Source: Herbaspirillum huttiense (GTDB taxonomy: Bacteria; Pseudomonadota; Gammaproteobacteria; Burkholderiales; Burkholderiaceae_D). From it: 64,000 bases of DNA. A program made the translations under genes and the position numbers. Under the pieces are notes generated by a model. That model was not told the DNA's origin and did not search any database. It was given only the letters and a program-made list of their open reading frames with translations. Shown here one piece after another: positions 35,622 to 44,335 of this stretch (its first letter is position 1; each line of letters starts with the position of its first letter). The stretch is taken from the NCBI RefSeq assembly GCF_004367745.1, contig NZ_CP037993.1, positions 2,356,001-2,420,000 on the forward strand. Reading direction: 5' to 3'.

Positions 35622-37325
35622 TTACAACACGTCGCTGGCGTGATCGGCCAGGCGCGAGCGTTCGCCGCGCGCCAGGGTGACATGCCCGCTGTGCGCCCAG
35701 CCCTTGAAGCGGTCGACCACATAGGTCAGGCCGCTGGAGCCTTCGGTCAGGTAGGGCGTGTCGATCTGGGCGATGTTGCCCAGACAGACGATCTTGGTGC
35801 CGGGGCCGGCACGGGTGACCAGGGTCTTCATCTGCTTGGGCGTCAGGTTCTGGGCTTCGTCGATGATCAAGAACTTGTTCACGAAAGTGCGGCCGCGCAT
35901 GAAGTTGAGCGACTTGATCTTGATGCGCGAGCGGATCAGGTCCTGGGTCGCAGCGCGGCCCCATTCCCCGGCATCGCCATCGGACTTGTTGAGCACTTCG
36001 AGGTTGTCATCGAAGGCGCCCATCCAGGGGCCCATCTTCTCTTCTTCCGTGCCCGGCAGGAAACCGATGTCTTCACCGACCGGCACCGTCACGCGGGTGA
36101 CGATGATTTCGTTGTAGAGCTTGGTCTCCAGCACCTGCGCCAGGCCCGAGGCCAGTGCCAGCAGGGTCTTGCCGGTACCGGCCTGGCCCAGCAGGGTGAC
36201 GAAATCACACTCCGGGTTCATCAGCAGGTTCAGCGCGAAGTTCTGCTCGCGGTTGCGCGCAGTGATGCCCCAGACGCTGTTCTTGGCGTGGCCGAAGTCG
36301 CGCAGGGTCTGCAGCACGGCAGTCTTGCCGTTGATCTGGCTGACCTGGCCGTAGAAGGCCGGTTCACCATTCTTGGGCTCGATGAAGACGAACTGGTTGA
36401 CCAGCAGCGAGGGCACATAAGGGCCGGTGACACGGTAGTAGGTGTAGCTGCTGCCGTGGCGGCTTTCCTGCCAGGACTCCATGCCCTTGCCATGCTTGTT
36501 CCAGAAGTCATCCGGCAGCTGCTGGATGCCCGAATACAGCAGGTCGGTATCTTCCAGCACATGGTCGTTGAAGTAATCTTCCGCGGGCAGGCCAATGGCA
36601 CGCGCCTTGAGGCGCATGTTGATGTCCTTGGAGACCAGCACCACCGGACGTTCCGGATACTGCTGGTCCAGCGCGCGCACCACGCCCAGGATCTGGTTGT
36701 CGGCCTTGCCTTCGGGCAGGCCTTCCGGCAGGGCGGCGTTCTGCAGCTTGGTCTGGAAGTACAGGCGGCCCTTGGCATCCTTGTTGCCCAGCTTGGCCAG
36801 CGGGATGCCCAGGTCGATCGAATCCTCGGCCACGTCGGACACCAGCGCATCCAGCGAACGCGAGATCTGGCGCGCATTGCGGGCCACCTCGGACATGCCC
36901 TTCTTGTGGTTGTCCAGCTCTTCGAGCGTGACCATGGGCAGGTAGATGTCATGCTCCTCGAAGCGGAACAGCGAGGTCGGATCGTGCATCAGCACGTTGG
37001 TATCCAGCACGAACAGCTTGGACTTGCCCAGCTTGTCGGCCACGCGGCTGGTGGGCGACTTGGGTCGGGCTTCTGCGCTCTTGGGAGCGGCTTTCGGTTT
37101 CTCGGCCACGGCGGCAGTCTTGCCGGTGATGCGCGCGCGGGGCGCGGTGACCTTGGTATCGGAGACGTCGGCAACGGCAACTGCAACTGCTTGGGGTGCA
37201 ACTACGGGAGCGGAGGTTTCAACGAGAGTGATGTTCGGTTTGACGGGCTTGTTGCGATCGGCCTTGGGATAGTCCTCGGGAGACAGCATCGAAGCTGGTT
37301 TGCTCGGCATTTTGGGCAGGGGCAT
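35622..37325 (-). CDS. PhoH family protein, PIN nuclease domain plus PhoH ATPase
   Basis: This 567-residue protein joins a PIN domain (about residues 100-240, with KLFVLDTNVLMHDPTSLFRF and conserved Asp108) to a C-terminal PhoH-type P-loop ATPase with Walker A GQAGTGKT at 380-387 and later MRGRTFVNKFLIIDEAQNLT. Such PhoH2-like proteins have been described as RNA helicase or RNase units. The N-terminal 95 residues are Pro/Ala/Lys-rich and variable. ATG 37325 has GAGG five bases upstream and is preferred over a GTG ten codons earlier. Physiological role is unclear. Confidence 0.9.
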   Translation of the reverse strand: MPLPKMPSKPASMLSPEDYPKADRNKPVKPNITLVETSAPVVAPQAVAVAVADVSDTKVTAPRARITGKTAAVAEKPKAAPKSAEARPKSPTSRVADKLGKSKLFVLDTNVLMHDPTSLFRFEEHDIYLPMVTLEELDNHKKGMSEVARNARQISRSLDALVSDVAEDSIDLGIPLAKLGNKDAKGRLYFQTKLQNAALPEGLPEGKADNQILGVVRALDQQYPERPVVLVSKDINMRLKARAIGLPAEDYFNDHVLEDTDLLYSGIQQLPDDFWNKHGKGMESWQESRHGSSYTYYRVTGPYVPSLLVNQFVFIEPKNGEPAFYGQVSQINGKTAVLQTLRDFGHAKNSVWGITARNREQNFALNLLMNPECDFVTLLGQAGTGKTLLALASGLAQVLETKLYNEIIVTRVTVPVGEDIGFLPGTEEEKMGPWMGAFDDNLEVLNKSDGDAGEWGRAATQDLIRSRIKIKSLNFMRGRTFVNKFLIIDEAQNLTPKQMKTLVTRAGPGTKIVCLGNIAQIDTPYLTEGSSGLTYVVDRFKGWAHSGHVTLARGERSRLADHASDVL

Positions 37326-37786
37326 CAGGACCTCGGAAGTGGATGAAGAAAACACCGCTTTGTCAGAGCGAACAGGTGAAGCAATACATCAGACAGCAAA
37401 GAGAGGGATCTTGCTGCAAGGCCGGGCATGCCAATGAAATCCTTGCACCTGTGCTGCAACGTAGCGGCCGTTGCCGTACGGAGGGCAGACAGGGGATGGG
37501 CGAGGGCTTGATTGGCCTGGACGGCGGGGGTGGCAAAGTAAAAAGTAAAAAAGCCGTTTCGGCAGGCCTCGGGCCTTAACCTGAAACGGCTTCCAGCAAA
37601 CGTTTTTCTGTTTGAATTCAATGGCTTGTATCGTTTGACCGCATGGTTGGAACGCGTCGCAGCTACTTGCCAGGTCTCCGCGCCGCGGCCTGAATCGATC
37701 GTTGCCGTCCGGACCCTGCGCGCAGCAGCCGGGTGGGCTATTGCGCTGCAGCAACCGGACCGCCTGTCTCAGGAATCGAACTTCAT
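37326..37786. other. 461-base phoH-bcp intergenic region
   Basis: This gap holds the phoH upstream region and a strong minus-strand terminator (37544-37592) that lies 195 bases after the bcp stop. Short open frames here have no family resemblance and skewed composition. The long distance from bcp to the terminator leaves room for a long 3' UTR or a small RNA. Confidence 0.5.
37544..37592 (-). terminator. Strong minus-strand terminator, orphan or distal to bcp
   Basis: AAGCCGTTTC pairs with GAAACGGCTT (37551-37560 with 37583-37592), with an inner AGGCC/GGCCT stem. On the minus strand the stem is followed by TTTTTTACTTTTTACTTT. Confidence 0.85.
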
Positions 37787-38263
37787 TCAGGCCAGGGTTT
37801 TGATGAAGGCCAGCACCTCATCCACGTGTGCAGGAACCTTCACTCCACGCCATTCTTTCACCACTTTGCCTGCGGCGTCAATCACAAACGTGCTGCGCTC
37901 CACGCCACGTACCTGCTTGCCATACATGTTTTTCATCTTCATGACGTCGAACATGGTGCACAGGGTTTCATCGGGGTCGGAGATCAGCTCGAAGGGCATG
38001 CCCAGCTTGCCCTTGAAGTTTTCATGGGACTTCAGGCTGTCGCGGCTGATGCCGAAGATCTCGGTGTTGGCAGCCTGGAATTGCGGATGCAGGTCACGGA
38101 ACTGCATGCCCTCGGTGGTACAGCCGGGGGTGTTGTCCTTGGGGTAGAAATACAGAACCAGGTTCTTGCCGCGATAGTCGGCCAGGTTGAAGGTCTTGCC
38201 ACTGGTCATGGCAGCCGAGAAGTCCGGCACGGTCTTGTTCAGGAGGGATGGTCGGTCTGTCAA
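37787..38263 (-). CDS. bcp: Peroxiredoxin Bcp/PrxQ family, lacking the usual nearby resolving Cys
   Basis: Bcp reduces peroxides with thioredoxin. The 158-residue product has the peroxidatic motif DNTPGCTTEG, Cys48, and the family text DYRGKNLVLYFYPKDN. In E. coli Bcp a second Cys lies five residues on; here that position is Met-Gln (GCTTEGMQF), so this is the 1-Cys subtype or uses another resolving Cys. Start MTDRPSLLNKTVPDFSAAM. It lies between arnD and the phoH region on the minus strand; functional linkage to either is not evident. Confidence 0.92.
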   Translation of the reverse strand: MTDRPSLLNKTVPDFSAAMTSGKTFNLADYRGKNLVLYFYPKDNTPGCTTEGMQFRDLHPQFQAANTEIFGISRDSLKSHENFKGKLGMPFELISDPDETLCTMFDVMKMKNMYGKQVRGVERSTFVIDAAGKVVKEWRGVKVPAHVDEVLAFIKTLA

Positions 38264-38355
38264 AGTGGCGCCCCGTAGGTGAAGTCTTGTTGGTGGATGG
38301 TTGGCGGGCCGGGGTCACCGGCCCTGATGAAGCCATGATCAAATCCTGTGCAGCC

Positions 38356-39339
38356 TTACATCGCCTGCACGATCATCTCGCCCGACCGGCCGGGCAGTTC
38401 GCCCCAGGCGATCGGCAGGATGGGCAGGACGTCATTCTTGATGCTCTGGTAGTAGTCGCCCATGGAGACCAGTTCGTAGCCTTGGGCACGCCAGCCGGTG
38501 AGCAATTGTTCGAAAATGGGGCCGAGTTTCTGTCCTTCAAGTTCCGCGTGCAGAGTGAAGACATGGTCACGCGGTTCCTTGGTCAACTGAAGCAAAAATT
38601 CAGCAGCATTGCTCGCGTCGATCATCTTGCCGCCGATCTCGCGGCCCAGGATTTCATCCAGCGTGGGCAGGGTGGTGGGCAGTTGCACGCAGGAGAGCGG
38701 CTTGCCGAAGGCCGACAGGCGATGCGGGCCGGCATCGGCATCGGCCAGGCGGCCGTTTTCCCGCAGCTGCGAGCGGCCGTCCGAGGAGTAGGCCATGCCG
38801 AACTGGTCCAGCTGGACGAAGGCGTGATCGTTCATCTGCCAGCCCGCAGCGCCGTGCGTACGGGGTGCCTCACCGAAGATCTCGCGATAGCGGGCATGCG
38901 ACTTGTGCATGGTCTCCACGGTCCACTGAGCGTCGGCGGTGCGAACGTCGTCCTGCCAGACCCGGTGGTCCCAGGTATGGATGCCGCATTCGAAACCCGC
39001 GTCCCTGGCTGAGCGCATGAAATCGGCACAGGTCTTGCCGATGTCGGGGGCGGGCAGCAGAGTGCCGTACATCAGCGTTTTGATGCCATAGTGTTCCACC
39101 ACCGAAGTGCGCGAGACCTTGCTGAAGAAGCCCGGACGGAAGATCTGCTTCAGCGCCCAGCCGGTGTGGTCGGGCCCGAGCGAGAACAGGAAGGTGGCAC
39201 CGGCACGATGGCGGCGCAGCTGGTTGATCAGGTTGGGGACGCCCACGCGGGTGCCGCGGTACGTATCGGCGTCGATCTTGAGAGTGAGTTTGGGCAATTC
39301 GCTGGACCGGAAAGAGGGTGATCGGCGGTGGTCCGCCAT
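38356..39339 (-). CDS. arnD: ArnD-like 4-deoxy-4-formamido-L-arabinose-phosphoundecaprenol deformylase
   Basis: ArnD removes the formyl group from the Ara4FN lipid carrier after ArnC, at the inner membrane. The 327-residue polysaccharide-deacetylase domain starts after a short basic extension: LTLKIDADTYRGTRVGVPNL matches the ArnD start KIDVDTFRGTREGVP, and FSLGPDHTGWALKQIFRP and GIHTWDHRVWQDDVRTADA (metal-binding His) agree with the family. A C-terminal HAELEGQKLGPIFEQLL block is also conserved. The ATG at 39339 is tentative; open frame extends upstream. It lies after a terminator and may have its own promoter. Confidence 0.9.
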   Translation of the reverse strand: MADHRRSPSFRSSELPKLTLKIDADTYRGTRVGVPNLINQLRRHRAGATFLFSLGPDHTGWALKQIFRPGFFSKVSRTSVVEHYGIKTLMYGTLLPAPDIGKTCADFMRSARDAGFECGIHTWDHRVWQDDVRTADAQWTVETMHKSHARYREIFGEAPRTHGAAGWQMNDHAFVQLDQFGMAYSSDGRSQLRENGRLADADAGPHRLSAFGKPLSCVQLPTTLPTLDEILGREIGGKMIDASNAAEFLLQLTKEPRDHVFTLHAELEGQKLGPIFEQLLTGWRAQGYELVSMGDYYQSIKNDVLPILPIAWGELPGRSGEMIVQAM

Positions 39340-39430
39340 GGTGTTGCTGACTGTCGGGGTAGTGCGCCGGGCGTTGGACTGCGGCGGCTGACGACAAGTT
39401 GCGAGACTAGCATCCTGCGCCGGATAGAAC

Positions 39431-39459
39431 AATATGCAGCAGCGCAGCATGCGGGGCAA
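39431..39459 (-). promoter_or_regulatory. Candidate arnD promoter
   Basis: On the minus strand TTGCCC, 17 bases, then CATATT lies about 90 bases before the arnD start. With the terminator just upstream this could make arnD a separate transcript. Match is moderate. Confidence 0.4.
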
Positions 39460-39514
39460 TACGGTGTCACGACGGCGATCTGTTCCGGCGCAAGCCAGAC
39501 GGACATAGCCGGAA

Positions 39515-39542
39515 AAAGCAAAACCGCGCCGAAGCGCGGTTT
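39515..39542 (-). terminator. Intrinsic terminator after the ArnA dehydrogenase gene
   Basis: AAACCGCG pairs with CGCGGTTT (39521-39528 with 39535-39542) and is followed on the minus strand by TTTTGCTTTTT. It lies about 27 bases after the dehydrogenase stop and ahead of arnD. Confidence 0.85.
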
Positions 39543-39568
39543 GCATGAGATCGTCAGTCAGCGACCAA

Positions 39569-40624
39569 TCAATCCATCAGCGCACGTGCCTGAGCCACCT
39601 GGCTGCGGTAGGCATCGAAGATGTTGCGCAGGGTGTCGGCCATGGTGGTCTTGGGGGCCCAGTTCAGCTCGTCACAGGTGTTGGTGATCTTGGGCACGCG
39701 GTTCTGCACGTCCTGATAACCCTTGCCGTAGTAGGCGGCGGAGGTGGTCTCGACCAGCTTGACCTGCTTGGCGGTCTCGGCGTATTCCGGGTACTCGGCG
39801 GCCAGCTTGAGCATCATGTCGGCCAGGTCCTTGATGGAATAATTGTTCACCGGATTGCCGATGTTGTAGATCTTGCCGGAGGCCACGCCGCCTTCGTTGG
39901 CGATGATCTTCATCAGGGCGTCAATGCCGTCATCGATGTAGGTGAAGGCGCGCTTCTGCTGGCCGCCGTCGACCAGGGAGATGTTCTCGCCACGGACGAT
40001 GTGGCCGAAGAACTGGGTCACCACGCGCGACGAACCTTCCTTCGGGGTGTGGATCGAGTCCAGGCCGGCACCGATCCAGTTGAACGGACGGAACAGGGTG
40101 AAGTTCAGGCCGGCTTCCATGCCGTAGCCCCAGATCACGCGGTCCATCAGCTGCTTGGCGCAGGAGTAGATCCAGCGCGGCTTGTTGATCGGGCCGCAGA
40201 TCAGTTCGGATTCTTCCGGATCGAATTCCTCGTCATGGCACATGCCATAGACTTCCGAGGTCGAGGGGAAGACCAGGTGCTTCTTGTACTTGGCGGCCGA
40301 ACGCACGATCGGCAGGTTGGCTTCGAAGTCCAGCTCGAACACGCGCAGCGGGGCGTTCACGTAGGTCGACGGGGTCGCGATGGCCACCAGCGGCAGGATC
40401 ACGTCACACTTCTTGACGTGGTATTCCACCCATTCCTGGTTGATGGTGATGTCGCCCTCGAAGAAGTGCATGCGCGACTTGTAGGCCTCGTTTTCCAGAA
40501 TGTCGGTGATGCGGTCGGTCATCATGTCCATGCCATAGACGTGCCAGTCCGTGGTTTCCAGAATGCGCTTGGACAGGTGGTGGCCGATGAAGCCGTTGAC
40601 GCCGAGAATGAGGACTTTTTTCAT
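39569..40624 (-). CDS. arnA-DH: UDP-glucuronate oxidative decarboxylase, stand-alone ArnA C-terminal domain
   Basis: This 351-residue NAD-dependent epimerase-fold enzyme oxidises and decarboxylates UDP-glucuronate to UDP-4-keto-pentose, the first Ara4N step. It has the Rossmann motif GVNGFIGHH (8-16), FPSTSEVYG with Ser123 and Glu124, and the Tyr153-x3-Lys157 pair in WIYSCAKQLMDR. These match the catalytic residues of the C-terminal domain of E. coli ArnA. In E. coli it is fused to the formyltransferase; here they are two genes, 29 bases apart. Confidence 0.93.
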   Translation of the reverse strand: MKKVLILGVNGFIGHHLSKRILETTDWHVYGMDMMTDRITDILENEAYKSRMHFFEGDITINQEWVEYHVKKCDVILPLVAIATPSTYVNAPLRVFELDFEANLPIVRSAAKYKKHLVFPSTSEVYGMCHDEEFDPEESELICGPINKPRWIYSCAKQLMDRVIWGYGMEAGLNFTLFRPFNWIGAGLDSIHTPKEGSSRVVTQFFGHIVRGENISLVDGGQQKRAFTYIDDGIDALMKIIANEGGVASGKIYNIGNPVNNYSIKDLADMMLKLAAEYPEYAETAKQVKLVETTSAAYYGKGYQDVQNRVPKITNTCDELNWAPKTTMADTLRNIFDAYRSQVAQARALMD

Positions 40625-40653
40625 AATGTAGAGAGCTAGTGAATGGCCGGACT

Positions 40654-41571
40654 TCAGGAGGCCATGTATTTCAGGTAATTGTTGAGTGAAGCATCCTGAT
40701 CATTGATCAGGATGCCCAGGATCTGGAGGAAGTTGCCATCGCCACAACGTGCGTACAACTTGCCGCCTTCGAAGAACTTGTCTTGCGTACCGTGGGCCCG
40801 CTGCAGCGCAGGATGGGCCGCCGGCGGAACCAGCCGGGTTCTCGTGACCGTAATTTTATCACCCGCGATTTCCTCGAAGGCACCCGGATAGGGCGGGGCC
40901 ACCGCGCGCACCAGATTATGGACCTCGCCGGCGGTACGCCGCCAGTCGATACGGCCATCTTCCGGCTTGCGGCCGCTGAAGTAGCTGCCTTGCGAGAGGT
41001 CATTGGGCAGGTTGGGCGTATTGCCCGCCAGCATGGCCGGCAGCACGTTCCAGAGCGTCATTTCTGCCGCCACGACCACCTTGCCAAAGACTTCATGCGC
41101 GGTATCGTCCGGCAGAATCGGTACGGCAGTCTGCGCCACGATGGCTCCGGCGTCGGGCTTGACCGTCATCTCATGCAGGGTGGCACCGGTTTCGGTCTCG
41201 CCGTGCAGCACCGCCCAGTTGATGGGGACGCGGCCACGATACTTGGGCAGCAGCGAGCCGTGCATGTTGTAGGCACCGCGCCTGGCGCAGGCCAGCACTT
41301 CCACCGGCAGCATATGACGGTAGTAGAAACTGAAGAGGAAGTCCGGCTGCAGCGCCTGCAACTGCGCCAGCAGCTGCGGCGAGCGCGGGTCAGCGGGGGT
41401 GATGCAGGCAATGCCATGTTCGCGGCACAGGCCGGCCACGGAACCGAACCAGATATTCTCGGTAGCGCTGTCCTCGTGGGTCACCACCAGCGACACCTGC
41501 ACGCCACGCGCGAGCAAGACCTTCAGGCAGCGGACGCCCACATCATGGTAGGCAAAGACGACGGCGTTCAT
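40654..41571 (-). CDS. arnA-FT: UDP-4-amino-4-deoxy-L-arabinose formyltransferase, stand-alone ArnA N-terminal domain
   Basis: This 305-residue formyltransferase uses N10-formyl-tetrahydrofolate to formylate UDP-Ara4N. It carries Asn102, His104 and Asp140 in NMHGSLLPKYRG and TVKPDAGAIV, the same numbering as the E. coli ArnA N-terminal domain. A C-terminal OB-type domain follows (VRAVAPPYPGAFEEI). It overlaps arnC by four bases, giving translational coupling, and precedes the dehydrogenase gene. Confidence 0.93.
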   Translation of the reverse strand: MNAVVFAYHDVGVRCLKVLLARGVQVSLVVTHEDSATENIWFGSVAGLCREHGIACITPADPRSPQLLAQLQALQPDFLFSFYYRHMLPVEVLACARRGAYNMHGSLLPKYRGRVPINWAVLHGETETGATLHEMTVKPDAGAIVAQTAVPILPDDTAHEVFGKVVVAAEMTLWNVLPAMLAGNTPNLPNDLSQGSYFSGRKPEDGRIDWRRTAGEVHNLVRAVAPPYPGAFEEIAGDKITVTRTRLVPPAAHPALQRAHGTQDKFFEGGKLYARCGDGNFLQILGILINDQDASLNNYLKYMAS

Positions 41572-42527
41572 AGGGCTTGCTTGTCTTCTGAAGAGGATTG
41601 CTCAAGGATGGCCTGCACCACATAGCGCGGGCGCGAGCGCACCTGCATGTAGATGCGGCCGATGTATTCGCCCAGCAGGCCGATGGAGAACAGGATCACG
41701 CCCATCAGGAAGAAGGTGATGGCGAACAGCGTGAAGACGCCACCGACTTCCGCGCCGATCAGCATGCGGCGCAGCACGATCAGGATGAACAGCGCCGCCG
41801 ACGCGAACGACAGGCCGATACCCAGCAGCGAAAAGAATTGCAGCGGCACCAGCGAGAAGCCGGTGACCAGATCGAAGTTCAGGCGGATCAGGCTGTAGAA
41901 GGAATACTTCGATTCGCCAGCCGAGCGCTCTTCATGTTCCACCACGATCTCGGTCGGATTGCGCGAGAAGGTGTAGGCCAGGGCCGGCACGAAGGTATTG
42001 ACCTCGCGGCACTGGTTGACCAGGTCGATGACGTTGCGGCCATAGGCACGCAGCATGTTGCCCTGGTCGGTCATCTTGATGCGCGTGATCTTCTCGCGCA
42101 GGCGGTTCATGGCCTTGGAGGCGTAGGTGCGCCAGGCCGAATCCTGGCGCTTGCGGCGAATCGAGCCGACGTAGTCGTAGCCTTCGCGCATCTTGGCCAC
42201 CAGGTTGCCGATTTCTTCCGGCGGATTCTGCAGATCGGCATCCAGCGTCACCACCACTTCGCCACGAGTGGCTTCGAAGCCCGCCATGATCGCCATGTGC
42301 TGGCCGTAGTTGCCATTGAACAGCACCACCCGCGTCACGTCCGGGCGCAGGCGGTATTGCTCGGCCAGGATGCCGGCGGAGCGGTCGCGGCTGCCATCGT
42401 TGACGAAGATGACTTCATAGCTGTAGCCCAGGGCGTCCAGCGCCGGGTAAAGGCGCTCGAACAATTTGGAGAGCCCGGATTCCTCGTTGTAAACCGGGAT
42501 GACGACGGACAGTTCTGGTTTCATCAA
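41568..42527 (-). CDS. arnC: ArnC undecaprenyl-phosphate 4-deoxy-4-formamido-L-arabinose transferase
   Basis: ArnC moves Ara4FN from UDP to undecaprenyl phosphate at the inner membrane. The 319-residue GT2 enzyme has SVVIPVYNEESGLSKLFERL at the N-terminus, DADLQNPPEEIGNLVAKM near residues 95-112 and two C-terminal membrane helices (about 235-300). It overlaps the formyltransferase gene. A 216-base AT-rich gap separates it from arnB. Confidence 0.92.
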   Translation of the reverse strand: MMKPELSVVIPVYNEESGLSKLFERLYPALDALGYSYEVIFVNDGSRDRSAGILAEQYRLRPDVTRVVLFNGNYGQHMAIMAGFEATRGEVVVTLDADLQNPPEEIGNLVAKMREGYDYVGSIRRKRQDSAWRTYASKAMNRLREKITRIKMTDQGNMLRAYGRNVIDLVNQCREVNTFVPALAYTFSRNPTEIVVEHEERSAGESKYSFYSLIRLNFDLVTGFSLVPLQFFSLLGIGLSFASAALFILIVLRRMLIGAEVGGVFTLFAITFFLMGVILFSIGLLGEYIGRIYMQVRSRPRYVVQAILEQSSSEDKQAL

Positions 42528-42743
42528 ATATCAAAAAATAAAGGCTGGAATGCCTGGCCCTGGAGCCCGCATCCAGCGGTACTGAAAGCGTGTTCTGCAA
42601 TAAATCAATGGCCCGATGCGCCACGAAACAGGGTCATCGCGGCGTTCAGGCCAGGGGAAATGCAGGAGACCAGCTTGCGAAAATGCAAATAAAACGAATT
42701 ATGCCGAATTTTTTCGTCGAATTCTTTGCATTATCCGCAAAAA

Positions 42744-43865
42744 TCAACCAAGCACCGATTTTACCGTTTCCACCGAGCGTTCCACGTCCTCTTTACTCAT
42801 TGCATTGAACATGGGCAGCGACACGATGCGCTGGCCGACGCGTTCGGCCACCGGGAACATGCCTTCCTTGAAGCCACGTTCACGATAGAGCTTCAGCAAG
42901 TGAATGGAAGGGTAGTGGTAGCCGATGCCGACCTGCTTTTCCATCATCTTTTCCATGAAGGCGGCGCGAGTGATGCGCTCCGGCAGGACCAGCTGGAACA
43001 TGTGCCAGTTGGAGTTCTCGAAGTCGGCCACTGGCAGCTGGGCACCGAAGCTGGCTTCGAAATCGCTGCCGAAGCAGGCGAAATAGTGGCGCGCCAGTTC
43101 CTTGCGGTGGGCGGTGACGGCATCGATGTGGGCGAACTGGCCCAGGCCGATGGCGGCGGCCACGTCGGTCATGTTGAACTTGCCGCCCAGAACATCCACT
43201 TCCAGGCCGTCGAAGCCGCTGCGGGTGACGCCCTGCAGGCGGTATTTCTCGGCCAGACGGGCTTCCTCGGCATTGTTGAGCACCAGGAAACCGCCTTCGG
43301 AACTGGTGATGTTCTTGTTGGCCTGCAGGCTGAAGGAGACGAAATCGCCGAAGGCACCGATGCGCTTGCCCTTCCAGGTCGAACCCAGCGCCTGGGCGGC
43401 ATCTTCCACCACGCGCAGATTGTGCTTGGCGGCAATCGCGTAGAGGCGGTCCATGTCCAGCGGCAGGCCGGCCAGGTAGACCGGGATGATGGCCTTGGTG
43501 CGCGGGGTAATGGCGGCTTCGAGGCGGTCCAGGTCGATGTTGCGGGTGACCGGATCGATGTCGGCGAACACCGGGGTGGCGCCGGTTTCCAGGATCACGT
43601 TGGCGGTGGCGACCCAGGAGATGGGAGTGGTGATGACTTCATCGCCCGCGCCGATGCCGGCGATGCGCAGCGCGATTTCCATGGTGCAGGTGCCGGAGTT
43701 GAAGGTACGCACGATGCGTCCGCCCAGGTAGTCCGACAAGGCTTTTTCGAACGCCTGCACCTTGGGGCCGCTGGTGATCCAGCCCGAGCGCAGCACTTCA
43801 CCGACGGCGGCGATGGTGGCTTCATCGATGGTGGGTTTGGAAAACGGCAGGAAAGGCAGGCTCAT
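42744..43865 (-). CDS. arnB: ArnB UDP-4-amino-4-deoxy-L-arabinose aminotransferase
   Basis: ArnB is a PLP enzyme that transaminates UDP-4-keto-pentose to UDP-Ara4N using glutamate. The 373-residue product begins MSLPFLPFSKPTIDEATIAA and has VRTFNSGTCTMEIALRIAG, ISWVATANVILETGA and PLP Lys184 in QANKNITSSEGG. All match ArnB. It is followed by a 216-base gap before arnC that may hold a promoter or a message processing site, but none is certain. Confidence 0.94.
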   Translation of the reverse strand: MSLPFLPFSKPTIDEATIAAVGEVLRSGWITSGPKVQAFEKALSDYLGGRIVRTFNSGTCTMEIALRIAGIGAGDEVITTPISWVATANVILETGATPVFADIDPVTRNIDLDRLEAAITPRTKAIIPVYLAGLPLDMDRLYAIAAKHNLRVVEDAAQALGSTWKGKRIGAFGDFVSFSLQANKNITSSEGGFLVLNNAEEARLAEKYRLQGVTRSGFDGLEVDVLGGKFNMTDVAAAIGLGQFAHIDAVTAHRKELARHYFACFGSDFEASFGAQLPVADFENSNWHMFQLVLPERITRAAFMEKMMEKQVGIGYHYPSIHLLKLYRERGFKEGMFPVAERVGQRIVSLPMFNAMSKEDVERSVETVKSVLG

Positions 43866-43963
43866 GGTGGAATCCGGTCAGACTAGGTTCAAGGGGAGGG
43901 CGCTGCCGCAGCGGGCAGCGCAGTGGCCGGCACGCCGGGCGCGCGGCAACCCGGTATTGTAAA

Positions 43964-44335
43964 TCAGCTTCTGGTCAGCAAGACCACGCCGACGATGATC
44001 ACGCCGATGGCCAGCAGGCGCTGCAGGGAGATGGCTTCGCCCAGGAAGTACCAGGCACCGATGGCGTTGATGATGTAGCCCAGCGAGAGCAGCGGGTAGG
44101 CGATGGTCACGTCCACCCGCGACAGGCCGATGATCCACACGCCCACCGAGATCACGTAGCAGGACAGGCCGCCGATGATGGGCAACTGGGTAGCCAGCTT
44201 GAGGCCGGTGGAGAACCAGTTGTCCGCCGTCAGGTGGATCGCGCCGACGGCATTGGTACCGGCCTTGAGCAGCAGTTGTGCAACGGCGTTCAGGCAGATG
44301 CCGACGAAGATGAAGCCAAAGGTAGTCAGGTTCAT
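43964..44335 (-). CDS. SMR/EamA-type small flippase subunit, ArnE/ArnF-like
   Basis: The 123-residue product has four membrane helices and EamA/SMR features: FVGICLNAVAQLLLKAGTNA, YVISVGVWIIGLSRVDVTIA, and AYPLLSLGYIINAIGAWYFL. In enterics ArnE and ArnF form a heterodimer that flips undecaprenyl-Ara4N; only one gene is here, so a homodimer is likely. Its start overlaps the arnT stop (ATGA). Confidence 0.88.
   Translation of the reverse strand: MNLTTFGFIFVGICLNAVAQLLLKAGTNAVGAIHLTADNWFSTGLKLATQLPIIGGLSCYVISVGVWIIGLSRVDVTIAYPLLSLGYIINAIGAWYFLGEAISLQRLLAIGVIIVGVVLLTRS

Noticed and set aside
35178-37346. Plus-strand open frame through the end of pit and opposite phoH
   Set aside because: It crosses a strong terminator and overlaps two real genes; composition is a GC-rich shadow.
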